Below, piece after piece: positions 61,501-64,000 of a DNA stretch of 64,000 bases. Made by a program: the position numbers and the translations under genes. The notes below the pieces were generated by a model. The model made no database searches. It worked only from the letters and a program-made list of their open reading frames with translations, and was not told where the DNA came from. The stretch spans positions 14,019 through 78,018 of the forward strand of contig DASXLL010000319.1 in the NCBI GenBank assembly GCA_036496265.1. Reading direction: 5' to 3'. This stretch comes from CAYLLN01 sp036496265. GTDB taxonomy: Bacteria > Planctomycetota > Planctomycetia > Pirellulales > Pirellulaceae. How positions within the stretch are numbered: the stretch's first letter is position 1; each line of letters begins with the position of its first letter.

Positions 61501-63947
61501 GCGTCGAAGGCACGTCGGCGCCGTTGAGCATCGCGGCGGCACTCCTCGACACCGACGGCTCTGAACGTCTCTCGATTCAAGTCGCCGGCCTGCCACCATC
61601 AGCACAGCTTTCCGCCGGAACGAACAATGGCGATGGCTCCTGGACGCTCGCGCCTGGCGATTTAAGCGATCTGAGCGCGCTCTTTTCGGATGAGGGTTCG
61701 TTCAGCCTGACCATCACAGCCACATCGCTGGAGAACTCCAACGGCGACCAGGCCGCAACCATGCACACGCTTCTGGCCACGATCGCGGATGCGACGCCAA
61801 CGGTGGCTTCGCTTGCTCAAGCGTCGATTACGACGCACGAGAACATTGCCGCGACCAACAGCGGCGCATTTCACGATTACGACGACCCACTGACCATCAC
61901 CGCTTCACAAGGAACGTTAATCGACCACCACGACGGCACCTGGTCATGGTCAGGCACTGGAGATGAAGACCATCCTTACACGGTCGTCGTCACTGCCACT
62001 AACTCCGACGCTTCCACGGCGAGCACATCGTTTGACGTCTCATTCACGGACGTTCTGCCCACGGTTACGGCGGACGATGCCACCGTCACATCGGACGAGG
62101 GGCAGCTTGCTGCGAACACGGGCACGTTTGCCGATTACGACGATGCTGTAACGCTCAGCGTTAGCGAGGGAACGATTTCTCAGAGCGGCTCCGTCAGCGG
62201 CGCTTGGAGTTGGTCAAACTTCTACGACGATAACGGCGACCACACGATCGTTGTGACGGCATTGAACGTCGACGGAAGCACGACCACGACATCCTTCACG
62301 GTTCACGTCAACAACGTCGCGCCACAAGCGGACTCTACGGCCCCGAATTCGATCGTTTATGGCAATGCGATTGTCGCGTCACTGACAAATTCTCAGGACT
62401 CTTCAACTGCCGACACAGCCGCCGGATTCCACTACGTTTTTGCTGTCAGTACGACCAATCTCTCGCCCCTGAGTAGCGCGACTTATGCGAATTCCAACGA
62501 CGGCCCATCCGATACGTTTGCTGGGCTCAATGCCGGGACTTATTTTCTCTTCAGCCGCATCATCGACAAAGATGACGGCTATACCGAGAATTCACAGAGC
62601 GTGACGGTGGTCAAAGCCGCGTCCACCACCGCAGTCGTTTGCACATCCAGTGTGACTTACAACGGCGAGGCGCAGTCGCCATGCACGGCCACGGTCACCG
62701 GTGACGGCGATCTCAACCAATCGCTTACGATTATTTACGTCAGCAACATTAATGCTGGAACCGCCACGGCCAGCGCCGGCTTCGCCGGCGACACCAACCA
62801 CTTAGCCAGCAGCGATTCCACAACCTTCATAATTGTGAAGGCCAACGCCACGATTGTCGTCACATCATACAATGTGGTTTTCGATGGCACGGCTCACACG
62901 GCTGTGGGAACGGCCAACGGCGTTCTGAACGAATCACTGTCCGGATTAGACGTTAGCAGCACGACTCACACGGCCGTTGGCGTCTATATCGACGCTTGGA
63001 CGTTTACCGACACGACCGGCAACTACAACGACACTAGCGGTGCAGTCGTCGACATCATCTCGCCGGAATCGCTCAACGATGCCGCTCTGGGCATCCTCTT
63101 GCTCGATGCCTTTCACAGAGGCGCGCTGACGGTCACAGGCAACGGAGCTGTGAAGGTTATCGGCACGGGAGGCGAGATCGTCGTTGACTCAACGAACAGC
63201 CAGTCCGTCACAGTCAGTGGGAATGGGACGGTCGGCGCCACCGTTGTTGATGCCCAAGGCGTTTCCATATCCGGTCACGCCAGCGTTCAGGATGGCGACA
63301 ACGTGTTTTCATATGCTTACGATGCTGATCCGCTGGCTGCTTTGCCCCCTCCTGCGGTGCCCGCGACAACCCAGAGCGCCATCACGCTAAACATTTCGGG
63401 TGGACAGATCACGCTGCAGCCCGGCCTCTACATCGGCGGCATCCAGATCAGCGGCCAGGCCAATGTGACACTGGCGCCAGGCATTTATTACCTGCAAGGC
63501 GGCGGCTTCTCCGTTTCAGGACAGGCGACCGTCAACGGCACGGATGTGATGCTGTACGACGCAGCCGCAACTGCCAGCGATGTAATCTCATTTAGCGGGC
63601 AAGGCGACGTGAATCTGTCCGGTCTGGAAGGCGGCGTTTATCAAGGCTTGGCGATCTTTCAAAGCCGCTCTTCGACTGCGGCAATTAGCTTGAGCGGCCA
63701 GGGCAACGTCAACATCATGGGCTCCGTCTATGCTGCTTCAGCGACGCTATTACTTAGCGGCAGCGGCAACCTCAATCTGACGGGCGGCCTCCAATCCCGC
63801 TACGCGAATTCGTCGCAAACCGCCCAACTCTCTGATCATCTAATCCTGTCCGACCTCCAAGTCAGCGGAAGCGGCGTCGTCTCGGTGGACGTTAGCCACA
63901 ACACGCTCACCGCCGATCTGATCGATCACATTTTTTCCAACTATTAG
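55503..63947 (+). CDS. Giant mosaic surface protein, LEPR-XLL type
   Basis: 2,814 residues from the ATG at 55503. An extended basic leader ends in METLEDRRLLDG (about 43-54), a variant of the planctomycete LEPR-XLL export signature. Then, roughly: propeptide-like domain (55-150), kelch-type propeller (160-520), galactose-oxidase C-terminal-like domain (520-630), five autotransporter-type passenger repeats (TYSGTTTISAGTLQIG pattern, 640-1185), Ig-like, PPC domains (1310-1580), the domain shared with the kinase (1610-1790), another PPC, cadherin/Big_9-like Ig (1895-2270), MBG-like domains and a C-terminal beta-helix of SGQANVTLAPG turns (2530-2814). Extracellular adhesion or matrix role is inferred. 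Confidence 0.85.
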   Translation: MAIHRTFLARWSGRSAQAATRRRNARRDRFRQLMLRGHYRPLMETLEDRRLLDGTQWLVVFRDLSLGTTLNEQAIGEQQFLYDHGIQDMTVTEAQDLDGTFLVQASNDATEDGLVAELQDLPGFAIVEEYDGRQTPSGTFDPGPPLDGLVPAPDDDSTPPPGSFNTTSLAPASLGHMMLLSNGTVMVQGSGISKTWYQLAPDINGNYANGTWSALASMGTERKDYASNVLPSGKVLIVGGEYSGPSGVKNVINTGEIYDPVTNSWSPIANFPQNAFGDDPTEILPDGRVLAGYIFGPQTYIYNPATNSWTQAGTKLRNDRSDEESWMKLPDGSVLSYDIWQSPDTGAGFSQRYVPSTNTWVDAGSVPVPLSGASVDTELGPGLQLPDGRVFLIGATSNTALYNPTTNSWTAGPTLPSGLGADDAPAALLPNGHVIFAADISNPTFTGPTHLFDFDPTAPIASSLTEITGQAGFPSQLTSDLDHAAFTTRMLVLPSGQILLNPGSSSRIWIYTPDGTPNSSWRPTITNVASNGGGTYTLTGTQINGLSEGASYGDDAEMSSNYPIVQLKNNSTGNIFYARTFNWSSTGIATGSTPETTQFTLPPGLPAGSYSLSVIANGIASAPAAFPINALYWDPNHTHAATGSGGSGTWNTTAANWFNGTTDVAWNNANNDTAIFAGSAGTVALSTGITARAIGFSTSGYTVGNNVLTLSGGGVDVASGLTETISSQIAGSAGLTLTGSGTTILTGTNTYSGTTTISAGTLQIGSGGTAGTLGSGSIINGAALRFNRTDSITVSSAISGTGSLTQAGTGTLILIGANTYGGTTTISAGTLQIGNGSAGGTPGTGAIGNSGALVINLSGSLTLPNLISGAGSLSLIGSGIVFLTAADTYTGPTTISSGTLQLGTGGGSVTIGSGAITNNGALVINRGGSLTLSNAITSSGSFSLIGSGTVILTGPDNFSGTTTISSGTLQIGTGGSAVTVGSGPIIDNGVLVINRGGTLTLGNLISGSGTLTKSGAGTITLSNPANNFTGTTNVTAGTLSVTGNLAPSSTTVTGGTLGGTGTTGDVTVNTGGALAPGVGPGIINTGNLVLSAGSNFAAEINSAVAGTGYDQANVTSVTLGGNLVLTGTRTDTTANVLTIINNAGDDPVNGIFAGLPEGSIVTLNNVMYSLSYQGGTGNDVTLTSIPAPQVVACSIAPGAILSPGSISIQITFSKPMKVANLDTTDFSLQGVFHGQIYSLNGFGFSPDGTVLTLNYTGLPDDAYTFTLVAGANNGANFTDVLGNALDGEFSGTFPSGNGVAGGNFVLNFSMDRDTEPYPVPVTATAPSGSLIYDPSVSRVIAYAGDTDSYTLAVDAGQTISVLVNQVNGSLRPAVELRDPANNLITSTNASTNLQPVFLNAVPATTSGTYTVTVSGSNANRGLYVLQVVLNSALEAENNGGAANDSIATAQNIDNSFVALSTSTVTASRGAALGGNAASAAWDDYYSFTVDANTQLDAAFKHLTGSGAKFSIENSSGAILAAGVTGAANYDLGTSALIATPGVYYLHVHGTAAATYSAILVKNAVFDTEANNSFATAQDITTDAGVLGAIVTQSGPLVVSTVVPNDLANTEGNSSSALLFGQASSHVQQIYSASQFASGGIIDSIRFRRNSAQGSFTTNGLIMQVDLAYAATTISTASNTFANNVGGGDVTVYNGPLTLSSSGSAGSGPNPFDVVIDVANTFNYNPALGDLLVDIRVLSNASQSFLLDAAPASQQSSMVQIHNVNVSNLAGNVGGTNDGAPFGLVTQFDFDAPTPEDGWYSINLANSSPNLQLETSTPAGGPNQFLNNLNPQLELYDPAGNLVASGTTLPDGRNESLQFHAPGLTPGTYRVRVTSQNASGGEYFLSSALLPNQLPIASDDSVSTNEDTSAVISVLTNDSDPDGSLDPSSITIGAAPSHGSLGVDSTTGQITYTPAANYSGSDSFTYTVEDDSGAVSNTATVNLSVVAVADPPSLAVTDAAGVEGTSAPLSIAAALLDTDGSERLSIQVAGLPPSAQLSAGTNNGDGSWTLAPGDLSDLSALFSDEGSFSLTITATSLENSNGDQAATMHTLLATIADATPTVASLAQASITTHENIAATNSGAFHDYDDPLTITASQGTLIDHHDGTWSWSGTGDEDHPYTVVVTATNSDASTASTSFDVSFTDVLPTVTADDATVTSDEGQLAANTGTFADYDDAVTLSVSEGTISQSGSVSGAWSWSNFYDDNGDHTIVVTALNVDGSTTTTSFTVHVNNVAPQADSTAPNSIVYGNAIVASLTNSQDSSTADTAAGFHYVFAVSTTNLSPLSSATYANSNDGPSDTFAGLNAGTYFLFSRIIDKDDGYTENSQSVTVVKAASTTAVVCTSSVTYNGEAQSPCTATVTGDGDLNQSLTIIYVSNINAGTATASAGFAGDTNHLASSDSTTFIIVKANATIVVTSYNVVFDGTAHTAVGTANGVLNESLSGLDVSSTTHTAVGVYIDAWTFTDTTGNYNDTSGAVVDIISPESLNDAALGILLLDAFHRGALTVTGNGAVKVIGTGGEIVVDSTNSQSVTVSGNGTVGATVVDAQGVSISGHASVQDGDNVFSYAYDADPLAALPPPAVPATTQSAITLNISGGQITLQPGLYIGGIQISGQANVTLAPGIYYLQGGGFSVSGQATVNGTDVMLYDAAATASDVISFSGQGDVNLSGLEGGVYQGLAIFQSRSSTAAISLSGQGNVNIMGSVYAASATLLLSGSGNLNLTGGLQSRYANSSQTAQLSDHLILSDLQVSGSGVVSVDVSHNTLTADLIDHIFSNY

Positions 63948-64000
63948 CAATCGCTCTCGATGATCATTAGAGCGCGTTCCACGTTGCCATGATGGCGGAT

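Overview
The window reads as chromosomal DNA of a planctomycete, most likely a soil or freshwater member of the Pirellulales or Gemmatales side of the phylum. The evidence is the set of lineage-typical proteins: a DUF1549/DUF1553 cytochrome-type protein beside a haem-c/WD40 protein, a short protein with the MRYSLRTLL amino-terminal signature, an ECF sigma factor paired with a Ser/Thr kinase, an LEPR-XLL-type giant surface protein, a formylglycine-type sulfatase and a twin-arginine Gfo/Idh/MocA oxidoreductase. There is no sign of phage, conjugation or CRISPR. About 47 protein genes, one tRNA, one likely structured RNA, one broken transposase and several repeat families can be supported.

Layout. 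1-6121: two tandem purine nucleoside phosphorylases, a membrane protein, carA, an intergenic structured RNA with its own terminator, an aminotransferase and a small membrane protein. 6226-11079: a DevBCA-type ABC exporter whose ATPase carries a cyclic-nucleotide-binding domain and which has two permeases. 11264-12092: three tiny coupled genes of unknown role. 12134-13564: a secreted oxidoreductase. 13838-19953: a plus-strand set of exported proteins (PPC-domain, DUF1549/DUF1553, haem-c/WD40). 19998-24456: a PIN toxin-antitoxin pair, a small anchored protein, a 2-oxoacid decarboxylase and a GlmU-like nucleotidyltransferase. 24588-33423: a minus-strand run dominated by carbohydrate-active exported enzymes, ending with an esterase fused to a copper-amine-oxidase-like domain. 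33610-35653: a coiled-coil exported protein and a Gly/Tyr-rich exported protein. 35795-41218: a REP-type transposase remnant, a sulfotransferase, a sulfatase, tRNA-Ser(GCT) and a flavoprotein.

41447-47587 holds a compact dissociated biosynthetic cluster: alpha/beta hydrolase, PhyH dioxygenase, free acyl carrier protein, FAD oxidoreductase, AMP-forming ligase and a condensation-type acyltransferase. Together these could load an acid on the carrier, oxidise it and transfer it to an acceptor. 47897-51130 holds two exported hydrolases. 51295-63947 holds an ECF sigma factor and membrane Ser/Thr kinase facing away from a 2,814-residue mosaic surface protein. The kinase's predicted outer domain and one internal domain of the giant are visibly homologous.

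Repeats are a second theme. A paired-palindrome element of about 85 bp occurs three times, touching or entering genes each time, and the window also has a truncated REP-associated tyrosine transposase. Several low-complexity families (CACTAAT, GCGCAAAG/CACAGAGG, GCGGATGAACGCGGAT, CACGAAATAGACG types) lie between genes, and at one gene a repeat encodes the signal peptide.
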